From NCBI RefSeq assembly GCF_008704535.1, contig NZ_CP023701.1, positions 1,302,001-1,366,000 on the forward strand: a stretch of 64,000 nt of DNA, in the 5' to 3' direction. Below the pieces are notes generated by a model, which had not been told where the DNA came from, searched no databases, and saw only the letters and a program-made list of their open reading frames with translations. Source of the stretch: Streptomyces subrutilus. Its GTDB lineage: Bacteria; Actinomycetota; Actinomycetes; Streptomycetales; Streptomycetaceae. Made by a program: the position numbers and the translations under genes. Below are positions 7,069 to 15,504 of the stretch, piece after piece (the stretch's first letter is position 1; the number at the start of each line of letters is the position of its first letter).

Positions 7069-8126
7069 GGCTGTACGTGCGGTCGGCCGGCGAGTTCGCG
7101 CAGCGTGTCGAGGTGCCGCAGGCTCTCCAGGACGGACCGGGTGGGGAGCCCGAAGTCGATGAGGCAGGCGACCTCGTCGACGCCGATCTCCTCGAAGCGG
7201 GCCACCGTGGAGCGGGCCTTGTCGACCGTGCCGAGCAGGCCGCCGTCGTCGAAGTAGCGGTCGAAGGAGCGCGCCACGATGAAGTCGATGTCCTCGGGGG
7301 CGAGCTTCGAGGCGTCGATCCGGCGACCGTCGAGCTGCGAGCCCAGCAGCAGCCCCAGCGAGCTGCGCAGGTAGTCGCCGAGCGGCTGCCGCACGGCCTC
7401 GCGGACGGTGTCCTCGTCCTCGCCGAGGAAGGTGTGCACCATCAGCGCGACCTGGCCGGTCCAGCCGTCGGTCCGGCCCTGCTCCGCGATCGCCTTGCGG
7501 TACTCGGAGATCTTGAACGCCAGGTCGTCCAGGTCCTGGCCCAGCAGGTGGGTCAGCAGCCCGGCGCCCGCCCGGCCCGCGTTGCGGAAGGTCTCGACGC
7601 CGCCGGCGCTGGTCACCCAGACGGGCAGCTCGGGCTGGACCGGGGGCGGGTAGATGCCCAGTTCCCGTGCGGTGCCGACGCCGTCGGTGACGGGGATGGT
7701 CTCGCCCCGCCACAGCGCGCGGACCTGCTCCACCTGCTCCAGCAGGATGGTCCGGCGGTTCTCGTAGTTCTCGGGGCGGAGCGCGAAGTCCGTGGCGTGC
7801 CATCCGGAGGCGAAGGACAGTCCGACCCGGCCGCCGGAGAGGTTGTCGACGACCGACCACTCCTCGGCGATGCGCAGCGGGTGGTGCAGCGGGGCCACCA
7901 CGCTGCCGGCCCGGATGCCGATCCGCTCGGTGACGGCGGCGATGGCCGCTCCCGTGACGGCGGGGTTGGGGTAGAGCCCGCCGAAGGGGTGGAAGTGCCG
8001 CTCCGGGGTCCAGACGGCGGAGAAGCCGTTGCGGTCGGCGAACCGGGCTCCCTCCATCAGGAGTTCGTACCGGTTCGCGTCCCGCTCGGTGCTGTCGTTG
8101 GCGAAGTAGAAGAGGCTGAAGTCCAT
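7065..8126 (-). CDS. MupA/Atu3671-type FMN-dependent luciferase-like monooxygenase
   Basis: 353 residues of the bacterial luciferase-like superfamily, in the subfamily found in NRPS/PKS clusters (MupA of mupirocin). It starts MDFSLFYFANDSTER and continues with VWTPERHFHPFGGLYPNPA, LHHPLRIAEEWSVVDNLSGG and VGLSFASGWHATDF, all family landmarks, and ends with the C-terminal substrate lid. It is expected to use FMNH2 and oxygen to hydroxylate or oxidise a carrier-bound intermediate. The ATG at 8126 lies 17 bases after the MFS stop, and the stop overlaps the KSIII-like start. FMNH2 could come from the reductase at 2611-3201. The oxidised position cannot be told from sequence. Confidence 0.88.
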   Translation of the reverse strand: MDFSLFYFANDSTERDANRYELLMEGARFADRNGFSAVWTPERHFHPFGGLYPNPAVTGAAIAAVTERIGIRAGSVVAPLHHPLRIAEEWSVVDNLSGGRVGLSFASGWHATDFALRPENYENRRTILLEQVEQVRALWRGETIPVTDGVGTARELGIYPPPVQPELPVWVTSAGGVETFRNAGRAGAGLLTHLLGQDLDDLAFKISEYRKAIAEQGRTDGWTGQVALMVHTFLGEDEDTVREAVRQPLGDYLRSSLGLLLGSQLDGRRIDASKLAPEDIDFIVARSFDRYFDDGGLLGTVDKARSTVARFEEIGVDEVACLIDFGLPTRSVLESLRHLDTLRELAGRPHVQP

Positions 8127-8143
8127 CGGGTTCTCCGGGCGGT

Positions 8144-9376
8144 CTATGCGGGCTGGGCGACGGCGGGGGCGGGCTGGCGGGTGCGCTCGGCCCAGGCCGC
8201 GACGGCCGGGGCGGCGAGGCCCGCGGCGAGCAGCAGGCCGGCGAAGACCAGCCAGCCGGGCCAGCCCAGGCGCACGATCAGTACGGTGGCCAGCGCCGGG
8301 GTCACCACGGAGCCGAGCTGCGTGGACATGCCGAACATGCCCTGGTACTGGCCCTGGGCGTGGTCCGGGGCCAGGCCGAACGCCAGGGACCAGGAACCCG
8401 CGCTGTAGAACATCTCCCCCACCACGTGCACCGCGGCCCCGGCCAGCAGGAGCACGATCGCGAGCCAGGCGGGCTGCCCGGCGGCCAGGGCGAAGAGGCC
8501 GCAGCAGACGGCGAGGAGCATGCCGCAGCGGCGCAGGGTGCGGGCGCCGCCGCTCACCTCGTCGCTGCCCTTGCTCGCCCGCACCTGGAACAGCACGACC
8601 ATGATCGTGTTGAGGATGAGGATCACCGAGTACAGCCACTTGGGGGCCGAGGTCTGGGTGGTGATCCAGATGGGCAGCGCCACGGTGAGGATGGCGACGT
8701 TCATCACCAGGACGGAGTTGAGCAGGGCGACCGTGGCGTAGGGGAGGTCGCGCAGGACGACCCACTTGGGGCCCTGCGCCTCGCGCGGGACCGGCTCCAC
8801 CTGCGGCACGGTCAGGTAGGCGAGGCCCGCGATGACGAACATCGCACCGCCCGCGATCAGCAGGCCCACGTAGGCGGGCCGGTTGTCGAACCAGAGCGCG
8901 ACGGCTCCGGCCGCGGCGCCGAGCGAGACGCCGAGGTTGCTGACGGCCCGCATGTAGGACCAGGCGCGGACCCGTTCCTTCTGCGGGATGAGTCCGGCGA
9001 TGAGCGCGCCGCGCGCCGCGTCGGTCGAGGACTCGGCCATCAGCGCGAGGCTGGTGGCCACGGCCAGGCCGATGAAGCTGTCGACGAACCCGTAGGCGCC
9101 GACGAACAGGCCGAGCAGCAGCAGGAACCCGACCGTCGTGTTGCGCGGGCCGATGACGTCGGCCAGGCGTCCGGCGGGGATGCTCGCGGCCATGCCGACG
9201 GCCGCACCGATGGTCAGCGCCAGTCCGACCTGCTCGGCGGGGATGCCCACGGTGCGGGTGAAGAACAGCACGCTGACGGACATCAGGATGCCGTGCCCGG
9301 CGGTCTTCGCCAGGTTGCTCAGGCACAGGGTGCGGACGATGCCGGGTGGCGGGACTATGTCGGTGAGCAGGGACAT
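8144..9376 (-). CDS. MFS transporter, probable product exporter
   Basis: 410 residues with about 12 hydrophobic segments. The motif GRLADVIGPRNT after the second helix is the MFS loop 2-3 signature (GxLaDrxG). It sits inside the biosynthetic operon between the stand-alone adenylation protein (9-base gap) and the monooxygenase (17-base gap), so export and self-protection for the NRPS/PKS product is the likely role. A second MFS fragment lies at the left window edge but belongs to another unit. Confidence 0.87.
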   Translation of the reverse strand: MSLLTDIVPPPGIVRTLCLSNLAKTAGHGILMSVSVLFFTRTVGIPAEQVGLALTIGAAVGMAASIPAGRLADVIGPRNTTVGFLLLLGLFVGAYGFVDSFIGLAVATSLALMAESSTDAARGALIAGLIPQKERVRAWSYMRAVSNLGVSLGAAAGAVALWFDNRPAYVGLLIAGGAMFVIAGLAYLTVPQVEPVPREAQGPKWVVLRDLPYATVALLNSVLVMNVAILTVALPIWITTQTSAPKWLYSVILILNTIMVVLFQVRASKGSDEVSGGARTLRRCGMLLAVCCGLFALAAGQPAWLAIVLLLAGAAVHVVGEMFYSAGSWSLAFGLAPDHAQGQYQGMFGMSTQLGSVVTPALATVLIVRLGWPGWLVFAGLLLAAGLAAPAVAAWAERTRQPAPAVAQPA

Positions 9377-9385
9377 CGAGGCTCC

Positions 9386-11017
9386 TTAGCGGGAGGCTCG
9401 GACGGCCGTCGCGGTGTCGCGCGCGAGCAGTTCCGAGGTGATGCGGGGCCGGTCGACCTTGCCGTTGGGGTTGAGCGGCAGGGTGTCCAGGTGCTGGAAG
9501 CGGCGGGGGACCATGTGCACGGGTACGTGCTTGCGCAGCCAGCGGCCGAGGATGTTCGGCTCGATCGGGCCGCCGGTGTGGCAGCCGACCAGTTCGACGG
9601 TGTCCTCGCGCGTGAGGGCGATGACGACGGCCTGGCCGATGTCGGGGTGGCGCCGCATCGCGGCCTCGATCTCGCCGAGTTCGATGCGGTAGCCCCGCAG
9701 TTTGATCTGGTTGTCCAGGCGGCCGAGGTGGACGAGGTGGCCCGCTTCCCGGCGCACCCGGTCTCCGGTGCGGTAGTAGTGCGCGGGGGTCAGGGGGCCT
9801 TCGCCGTCGTACGCGGTGGCGCCGTCCGGGCCGTGGCTCAGGAAGCGGCCCCGGTTGTCGGCGGGGTCCAGGTAGCCGTCGAAGCGCTGGGAGCCGCGCA
9901 CGCACAGCTCGCCCTCTTCGGCGGGGCGTCCGTCCTCGTCGAGGACGAGGTGGTCGAGGAACCCGTAGACCGGTCCGATCGGCACCGTGTCGTTGGAGGT
10001 GGCCGGCCAGGCGCCGGGGTCCGCCGGAAGGGCGAACTCGGTGCAGGCGACGGTGAGTTCGGTCGGTCCGTAGACGTTCTCGATGGCCGCCGCCGGCGCC
10101 ACGGCCCGCCAGGCGCGGGCCTGGTCGTAGCTGAGCTGCTCGCCGATGAAGACGCTGGTGCGCAGCTCGGTGACGCGGCCGGTGGGCAGGCTGCCCAGTT
10201 CGGCGCTGACCGAGACCACCGAGGGCACGGAGAACCAGTGGGTGATCCGGTTGTCCACGAGGTAGTCGACGGGCGACAGCAGCTCGGCCCGGCCCGGGAC
10301 GACCAGGGTCGCGCCGGCGCCCCAGGTGACGAACAGGTCGAACACCGAGGGGTCGAAGGTCAGGTCGAAGGTGTGGGACATCCGGCAGCCGGGCCCGATG
10401 CCGTAGCGCTCGATGTTGTGCGCGATGTACGGGGCGAGGTTGCGGTGGCGGATCGGCACGCCCTTGGGGCGGCCGGTCGAGCCCGACGTGAACAGCACGT
10501 ACGCCACGTCGTCCGGGGCCGCGGTGCGGGCGGGCAGCCCGCCCTCCGGGAGGCCGGCGCCGGCGGCGGCCCCGGTGTCCCGGTCCGCGGCGCGTCCGGC
10601 GGCGGCCACCTCGTCGGCGTCGAGCCGCAGTTCGGTGCGGACGACGCCGGACAGCTCCTTGTCGAGCTGTCCCGCGTCGGCGGCGTCCACGACGAGCACC
10701 TCGGCCCCGGCCAACTCGCAGATCATGCGGTTGCGCTGGGCCGGGAAGGCGGGGTTGACGGGGGTGACGGTGGCACCCAGCCGCAGGGCGGCCAGGTAGC
10801 CGGCGAGGACGGCGACGCTGCGGGTCGCCATCACGGAGATCCGCTCGGGCACGCCGCCGTGCGCCAGCACGATCCGGGCCGCGACGCTCTCGGCGGCCCG
10901 GCGCAGCTCGGCGTAGGTCAGGCGGGCGCCGCCCGCCTCCAGGGCCGGCTCGTCCGGGTGGAGCGCGGCCGAGCGGTCGAACCACTCGTACAGGGTGCGG
11001 TCCTCGGCGTCAGCCAC
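9386..11017 (-). CDS. Stand-alone amino-acid adenylation (AMP-ligase) protein
   Basis: 543 residues with the core motifs of an NRPS adenylation domain and no carrier domain. It has the P-loop LFTSGSTGRPKGVPIRHRN near residue 178, HTFDLTFDPSVFDLF near residue 225, NVYGPTELTVACTEF near residue 320, YRTGDRVRR near residue 405, and the final Lys in LPLNPNGKVDRPRI. The GTG at 11017 overlaps the FkbH stop by 8 bp. It must load a carrier in trans. The obvious partners are the free PCP (18995-19354) or the PCP of the C-PCP-C protein, which has no A domain of its own. The residues around FDPSVFDLF do not give me a clear substrate prediction. Confidence 0.87.
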   Translation of the reverse strand: MADAEDRTLYEWFDRSAALHPDEPALEAGGARLTYAELRRAAESVAARIVLAHGGVPERISVMATRSVAVLAGYLAALRLGATVTPVNPAFPAQRNRMICELAGAEVLVVDAADAGQLDKELSGVVRTELRLDADEVAAAGRAADRDTGAAAGAGLPEGGLPARTAAPDDVAYVLFTSGSTGRPKGVPIRHRNLAPYIAHNIERYGIGPGCRMSHTFDLTFDPSVFDLFVTWGAGATLVVPGRAELLSPVDYLVDNRITHWFSVPSVVSVSAELGSLPTGRVTELRTSVFIGEQLSYDQARAWRAVAPAAAIENVYGPTELTVACTEFALPADPGAWPATSNDTVPIGPVYGFLDHLVLDEDGRPAEEGELCVRGSQRFDGYLDPADNRGRFLSHGPDGATAYDGEGPLTPAHYYRTGDRVRREAGHLVHLGRLDNQIKLRGYRIELGEIEAAMRRHPDIGQAVVIALTREDTVELVGCHTGGPIEPNILGRWLRKHVPVHMVPRRFQHLDTLPLNPNGKVDRPRITSELLARDTATAVRASR

Positions 11018-12230
11018 GGGGGGCCTCCACGGCGGCCGGGACGGCCAGGTCCGGGGCGTCCACGCGCATGGTCGTGGGCAGCTCCTGCGGCGCGGGCTCG
11101 ATGTGCAGCAGCTCGATGTCCTCTCGGCCGCTGCCGGGCCGGGCGGCCAGGGCCGCCTGCTCCGCCAGGCAGCCGCAGTCGCTGCCGGTGAACCCGGCGA
11201 AGCGGTAGGCGACCTCCATCATCCGGTTGCGTTCCGTGCGCCGGAAGTCGGCGCTCAGGTGCACCCCCGAGGCGGCGGCCTGGCCGATGAGCCAGCGCAG
11301 GATGACGGTGCCCGCGCCGAAGGAGACCACCCGGCAGGAGGTGGCGAGCAGCTTGAGGTGCCAGAGGCCGGGGCGGCGTTCCAGCAGGACGATGCCGACG
11401 GCTCCGTGGTCGCCGAAGCGGTCGCGCAGGGAGATGACGAGGACCTCGTGGCCGGGGTCGGCGAGCAGTTCCCGCAGCCGCTCGTCGCCGTAGTGGACCC
11501 CGGTGGCGTTCATCTGGCTGGTGCGCAGGGTGAGTTCCTCGACCCGGGCGAGGTCCGCCTCCGCGGCCCGGCCGATGGTCATGACCAGGCCGAGGGTGCG
11601 CAGGAACTCCTCGTCGGCGCCGCCGTACTCCTCGCGGGCGGCCTCGCGGCGGAAGCCCGACTGGTACATCTCCCGCCGGCGGCGGGAGTCGGCGGTGGTG
11701 ACGGGGCTGAACTCGGGCAGGCCGGTCAGCTCGGCGACCTGCTCCGCCGGGTAGCAGCGGACCTCGGGGAGGTGGTGGTTGACCTCGGCGCGCTCGGCCG
11801 GCTGGTCGTCGATGAAGGCGATGGTGGAGTGGGCGAAGTTCAGGTGCTCGGCGATGCTGCGCACGGACTGCGACTTGGGGCCCCAGCCGATGTGCGGGAG
11901 GACGAAGTACTCGCTGACCCCGAGCTTCTCCAGCCGCTCCCAGGCGTGGTCGTGGTCGTTCTTGCTGGCCACGGCCTGGAGGATGCCGCGCTCGTCGAGG
12001 GCGGCGATGACCTCGCGCACCGCGTCGGACAGCACGACCTCGCCGTCCTCCAGCAGCGTGCCGGCCCACAGGGTGTTGTCCAGGTCCCAGACCAGGCACT
12101 TGACGGCCTTGACGGGGGTCCCGGCCGCCTCGGCCGCTTCGGGAGCGGTCGTCGCGGACTCGGTCGGGTTCGGTGCGTCTGTGTTCACTGCGTCTCTCAC
12201 GGTCGGGGCGGCGGCTTCCGGCACGGTCAC
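11010..12230 (-). CDS. FkbH-like glyceryl-ACP synthase (HAD domain plus acyl-transfer domain)
   Basis: 406 residues. The HAD motif KCLVWDLDNTLWAGTLLEDG sits near residue 40, with VASKNDHDHAW and FIDDQPAERAEV as later HAD motifs. A C-terminal GNAT-like part carries LLATSCRVVSFGAGTVILRW, with the conserved Cys of FkbH proteins. FkbH enzymes take 1,3-bisphosphoglycerate, remove the phosphate and place glycerate on a dedicated ACP (established for methoxymalonyl-ACP and tetronate pathways). The GTG at 12230 overlaps the KSIII-like stop by four bases. Together with the FkbI-, FkbJ- and FkbK-like proteins upstream in the operon it should make hydroxymalonyl-ACP or a relative. Confidence 0.9.
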   Translation of the reverse strand: MTVPEAAAPTVRDAVNTDAPNPTESATTAPEAAEAAGTPVKAVKCLVWDLDNTLWAGTLLEDGEVVLSDAVREVIAALDERGILQAVASKNDHDHAWERLEKLGVSEYFVLPHIGWGPKSQSVRSIAEHLNFAHSTIAFIDDQPAERAEVNHHLPEVRCYPAEQVAELTGLPEFSPVTTADSRRRREMYQSGFRREAAREEYGGADEEFLRTLGLVMTIGRAAEADLARVEELTLRTSQMNATGVHYGDERLRELLADPGHEVLVISLRDRFGDHGAVGIVLLERRPGLWHLKLLATSCRVVSFGAGTVILRWLIGQAAASGVHLSADFRRTERNRMMEVAYRFAGFTGSDCGCLAEQAALAARPGSGREDIELLHIEPAPQELPTTMRVDAPDLAVPAAVEAPRG

Positions 12231-13228
12231 ACCTCCCACAGCGTCACGGCCCAGGCGGCGACCGGGCTGTTGTTGAGTACGAGGACCAGGTCCCCGGGGG
12301 CGAGTTCGCCTCCGGCGAGCAGCCGGTCCAGGTTGAGCACGACGTCCATCGCGCCCAGGTGGCCGTAGCGGGTGAGGTGTTCGTTGCAGACGGGGTGGAT
12401 CGGCAGGCCGAGGAGGGCCTCGTAGAACTGGTAGGCGCTGGAGGTGACGTTCTGCATGAGCGTCGCGGCGACGCCCTTCTTGTCGACGCCCGCCTCGGCG
12501 AGGACCTCGTCGACCATCCGGCCGAGGCGGACCCGGCTGTGCATCGCCAGCTCGAAGCGGTAGCGGTCCGGAGACTGGCACTCCTCGCGCCACTCGTAGT
12601 ACGGCACCTGCTTGTAGTCGACCCGGAAGAGGTCGTGGAAGGTGCCGTCGGTCTCCATGCGGTGGGACCGCAGGACCGGCCGTCCGCCGCGCACCAGGGT
12701 CATCGCGTAGGCGCCGTCGCCGATCACGGTGACCGGGAAGCGGACCCGGTCCAGGCCGGTGGGGCGGCTGCCGTGGGCGATGACGACGCCCTGCCGGCCG
12801 GGGTCGGCGAGCAGCAGGTCCCGGCCGAGGGCCCAGGCCGCGCTGGAGCCGGTGCAGCCGAGCCCGTCGACGGTGAACGCGAACGCGCCGTCGAGCTTGG
12901 CCTCGGCCTGCACCCGGCAGGCGTCGGAGCCCAGCAGGACGTCGGGGGCGCGCGGGCCCACCAGCATCAGGGTGTCCGGCCGGCCGCCGGGGGCGGTGCC
13001 GTCCCGGCCGTCGAGCAGTCCGCGGACGGCTTCGGCGGCGAGGTCGCCCGAGGTGCGGTCCTCCAGGACGCCGACGGTGGCGATGCCGCTGCCCCGGACG
13101 AACTCGGCCTCCTCGTGCGCGAGCGCGGCGAACTCGGGGAGCTCCTCGACGGGGGTGCGCACGTCCGGGAGGAGGCAGTGCACCGCGCCGATGCCGATGG
13201 CGTCGCCGGCGCCGGGTGCGCGGCTCAT
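12227..13228 (-). CDS. Ketosynthase-III-like (FabH-fold) protein, second copy
   Basis: 333 residues, the same length as the copy at 6067-7068 but clearly divergent from it. The nucleophile is in VDGLGCTGSSAAWALGRD near residue 113. The FabH HQAN motif is replaced (TLMQNVTSS), and the position of the catalytic Asn holds His (TRYGHLGAMDVV). The ATG at 13228 overlaps the acyl-CoA dehydrogenase stop and the stop overlaps the fkbH-like start, placing it inside the extender-unit block. FabH-type proteins are known partners of FkbH/ACP pairs in tetronate pathways. Here an acyl transfer from the FkbJ-like ACP to the AT-less PKS module is a plausible role (inference). Confidence 0.78.
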   Translation of the reverse strand: MSRAPGAGDAIGIGAVHCLLPDVRTPVEELPEFAALAHEEAEFVRGSGIATVGVLEDRTSGDLAAEAVRGLLDGRDGTAPGGRPDTLMLVGPRAPDVLLGSDACRVQAEAKLDGAFAFTVDGLGCTGSSAAWALGRDLLLADPGRQGVVIAHGSRPTGLDRVRFPVTVIGDGAYAMTLVRGGRPVLRSHRMETDGTFHDLFRVDYKQVPYYEWREECQSPDRYRFELAMHSRVRLGRMVDEVLAEAGVDKKGVAATLMQNVTSSAYQFYEALLGLPIHPVCNEHLTRYGHLGAMDVVLNLDRLLAGGELAPGDLVLVLNNSPVAAWAVTLWEV

Positions 13229-14352
13229 GACCACACCGCCAGGGCGTGCTTGCCCAGGAGCAGCTGGCTGATCTCGTTGCTGCCCTCGATGATCTCCATG
13301 AGCTTCGCGTCCCGGTAGGCGCGGGCGACCGGGCCGCCGTCGCGGGCGCCGGCCGAGGCCAGCACCTGCACGGCCGTGGCCGCGCCGCGGGCCGCGTTGC
13401 CCGCGGCCAGGTGCTTCGCGGTGACGGCGGCCGTCACCAGCTCGGGCCGCCCCTCGTCCCAGCAGCGGCTCGCCTGCTCGCAGCAGCGCGCGGCGGCCTC
13501 CTGGGCGACGTGCAGCTCGGCGAGGTGCCGGGCGACCAGTTGGTGGCCGGCGAGCGGCGAGCCGAACTGCTCCCGGGTGGCCGCGTGTCCGCAGGCCGCG
13601 CGCAGGCAGGCCCGCAGGATGCCCACGCAGCCCCAGGCCACGGAGACGCGGCCGAAGGTCAGGGCCGAGGTGACGAGCCAGTCGACGGGCAGGCCCGCCC
13701 CGCCGAGGAGGCTGTCGACGGGCAGCGTCACGGAGTCGAGCCGGATGTCGGCGTGGCCGGCGGCCCGGCAGCCCAGGGGGTCGGCCACCCGTTCCACGCT
13801 CACGCCGGGGGCGTCCGTGGGGACGAGCACGGCCGCGGCGCCCTGCTCGTAGCGCCCGAAGACGACCACGTAGTCCGCGTACGCGCCGACGGTGACCCAC
13901 ACCTTGCTGCCGTCGATGACGACCGTGTCGCCGTCCTTGCGGATGGTCGTGCCCATCGCCCCGAGGTCGCTGCCGGCGCCCCGCTCGCTGAAGGCGACGC
14001 CGGCCAGCCGGCCCGAGGTGAGCTCGTGCAGGTAGACGGCCTTCTGCTCCTCCGCGCCGAACCGCTCGACCGTCCAGGCGGCCATGCCCTGGGAGGTCAT
14101 GACGCTGCGCACGGAGGAGCACAGGGAGCCGACGTGGGCGGTGAGCTCGCCGTTGACCGTGCTGCTCAGGCCCAGGCCGCCGTACGAGGTCGGCACCTGG
14201 CCGCACAGCACGCCCTTGGTGCCCAGCTCGCGCAGCACGTCCAGCGGCAGCCGGCCGGCCGTGTCCCAGCCCTCGGCCCGGTCGCCGACGAGGTCGGTGG
14301 CCAGCCGCTCCAGCTCGGCGAGGGGCGGGGGGAGCACCTGCGCCTCACTCAC
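13225..14352 (-). CDS. FkbI-like acyl-ACP/acyl-CoA dehydrogenase
   Basis: About 375 residues of the acyl-CoA dehydrogenase family. Landmarks are VPTSYGGLGLSSTVNGELTA near residue 53, the FAD/substrate motif GVAFSERGAGSDLGAMGTTI near residue 118, WVTVGAYADYVVVFGRY, and the C-terminal MEIIEGSNEISQLLLGKHAL with the usual IxExTxE-type segment. In methoxymalonyl-ACP pathways FkbI oxidises 2-hydroxy-3-oxopropionyl-ACP toward hydroxymalonyl-ACP. The GTG at 14352 is preceded by GGGGTGG; a GTG at 14361 is the alternative. Both starts overlap the ACP gene, so translation is coupled. Confidence 0.86.
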   Translation of the reverse strand: MSEAQVLPPPLAELERLATDLVGDRAEGWDTAGRLPLDVLRELGTKGVLCGQVPTSYGGLGLSSTVNGELTAHVGSLCSSVRSVMTSQGMAAWTVERFGAEEQKAVYLHELTSGRLAGVAFSERGAGSDLGAMGTTIRKDGDTVVIDGSKVWVTVGAYADYVVVFGRYEQGAAAVLVPTDAPGVSVERVADPLGCRAAGHADIRLDSVTLPVDSLLGGAGLPVDWLVTSALTFGRVSVAWGCVGILRACLRAACGHAATREQFGSPLAGHQLVARHLAELHVAQEAAARCCEQASRCWDEGRPELVTAAVTAKHLAAGNAARGAATAVQVLASAGARDGGPVARAYRDAKLMEIIEGSNEISQLLLGKHALAVWS

Positions 14353-14620
14353 CGGTACCACCCCGCAGCCGCAGGACGAGCGCGGTCATCCGGTCCACGC
14401 TGCGGAAGTTGTCCAGCGTGAGGTCCTGGCCGCCGACCTGGACGCCGAAGGACTGCTCGACGTGGACCAGCAGCTCCATGGCGAACAGGGAGGTCACCAG
14501 GCCGGTGGCGAACAGGTCCACGTCGGGCCCGACGGCCGTGCGGGTGCGCTGCTCCAGGAAGGCGGAGAGGGTCGCGCGGATCGCCTCGGTGGTGTCCGCC
14601 GGGGTCGTCGGGGTGCTCAT
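14345..14620 (-). CDS. FkbJ-like discrete acyl carrier protein
   Basis: 91 residues. The phosphopantetheine attachment Ser is in DLFATGLVTSLFAMELLV near residue 45; the V-T-S-L-F-A-M pattern replaces the common DSL and is typical of FkbJ-type ACPs served by FkbH. The ATG at 14620 overlaps the dehydrogenase gene upstream (ATGA). It should carry glycerate, then the oxidised C3 unit. It is also a likely substrate of the phosphopantetheinyl transferase at 25287-25976. Confidence 0.88.
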   Translation of the reverse strand: MSTPTTPADTTEAIRATLSAFLEQRTRTAVGPDVDLFATGLVTSLFAMELLVHVEQSFGVQVGGQDLTLDNFRSVDRMTALVLRLRGGTGE

Positions 14621-15504
14621 GACGCGTGTCCTCCGTACTCGTAGAATCCACGGCCGGTCTTACGGCCGAAGTCACCCGCGGTGACCTTGTCCAGCAGCAG
14701 CGCGCAGGGCTCGTAGCCCGCGTCTCCGGTGCGCTCGTGGAGCACGCGCAGCGAATCCACCACGTTGTCCAGGCCGATCAGGTCGGCGGTGGCGAGCGGG
14801 CCGGTGGTGTGGCCCAGGCAGCCCTCGAAGGCCGCGTCGACGGAGGCGGCGGGGGCGATGCCCTCGGCGACGATCCGCGCCGCCTCGTTGATCATCCGTT
14901 GCAGGATGCGGTTGATCACGAAGCCGGGCCCGTCGCCGACGACCACGCCGTTCTGGCCGAGGTCGGCCAGCAGCCTGCCCGCCGCGGCGAGCGCGGCCTC
15001 GCCGGTGCGCGGGCCGCGGATGAGCTCCGCGGTGTGGATCATGTAGGGCGGGTTCATGAAGTGGATGCCCGCCAGGTCCTCGGGCCGCAGCACCGAGTCC
15101 GCCTGCTCGTCGATGGGGACGGCGGAGGTGTTGGAGATCAGCAGCGTGCCCGGGGCCACCGCGGCCGAGGCCTCGGCCAGCACCTTGGCCTTCAGCGGGG
15201 CCAGTTCGGTGACCGCCTCGACCACGGCCGTGGCTCCGGCGATGTCCTCGATGCGGGTGGTGGTCACCAGCTCGCCGGTCGCACCGTCGCGGGGCAGCTT
15301 GCCCATCATCCGGGCCAGCCGCAGCTGGTTGGCGACGTTGGCGCGGGCCCGGTCCAGGATGTCCTCGTCCACGTCCACCAGCACCACGGGCAGTCCGCGG
15401 CCGACGGCCAGGGTGGTGATGCCGGTGCCCATGACGCCGGCGCCGATCACCGCCAGGCGGTGGGCGGGGGCGTGCGCGCCGTCCGGCGCGGTGTCGTCGC
15501 TCAC
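14617..15504 (-). CDS. FkbK-like 3-hydroxyacyl-ACP/CoA dehydrogenase
   Basis: 295 residues of the 3-hydroxyacyl-CoA dehydrogenase family. The NAD fold is AVIGAGVMGTGITTLAVGRG near residue 19, followed by VVEAVTELAPLKAKVLAE. The catalytic region is GIHFMNPPYMIHTAELIRG, with the usual FNP(V/P) motif and its Glu, and the C-terminal dimer domain carries GPLATADLIGLDNVVDSL. In methoxymalonyl-type pathways FkbK oxidises the primary hydroxyl of glyceryl-ACP. GTG at 15504 overlaps the PKS stop (GTGA). With the ACP, FkbI-like and FkbH-like genes it completes the four-gene extender set. Confidence 0.88.
   Translation of the reverse strand: MSDDTAPDGAHAPAHRLAVIGAGVMGTGITTLAVGRGLPVVLVDVDEDILDRARANVANQLRLARMMGKLPRDGATGELVTTTRIEDIAGATAVVEAVTELAPLKAKVLAEASAAVAPGTLLISNTSAVPIDEQADSVLRPEDLAGIHFMNPPYMIHTAELIRGPRTGEAALAAAGRLLADLGQNGVVVGDGPGFVINRILQRMINEAARIVAEGIAPAASVDAAFEGCLGHTTGPLATADLIGLDNVVDSLRVLHERTGDAGYEPCALLLDKVTAGDFGRKTGRGFYEYGGHAS

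Noticed and set aside
8360..11191. Long plus-strand open frame opposite the MFS and adenylation genes
   Set aside because: Same artefact: antisense to genes with full motif sets, biased composition, no ribosome site.
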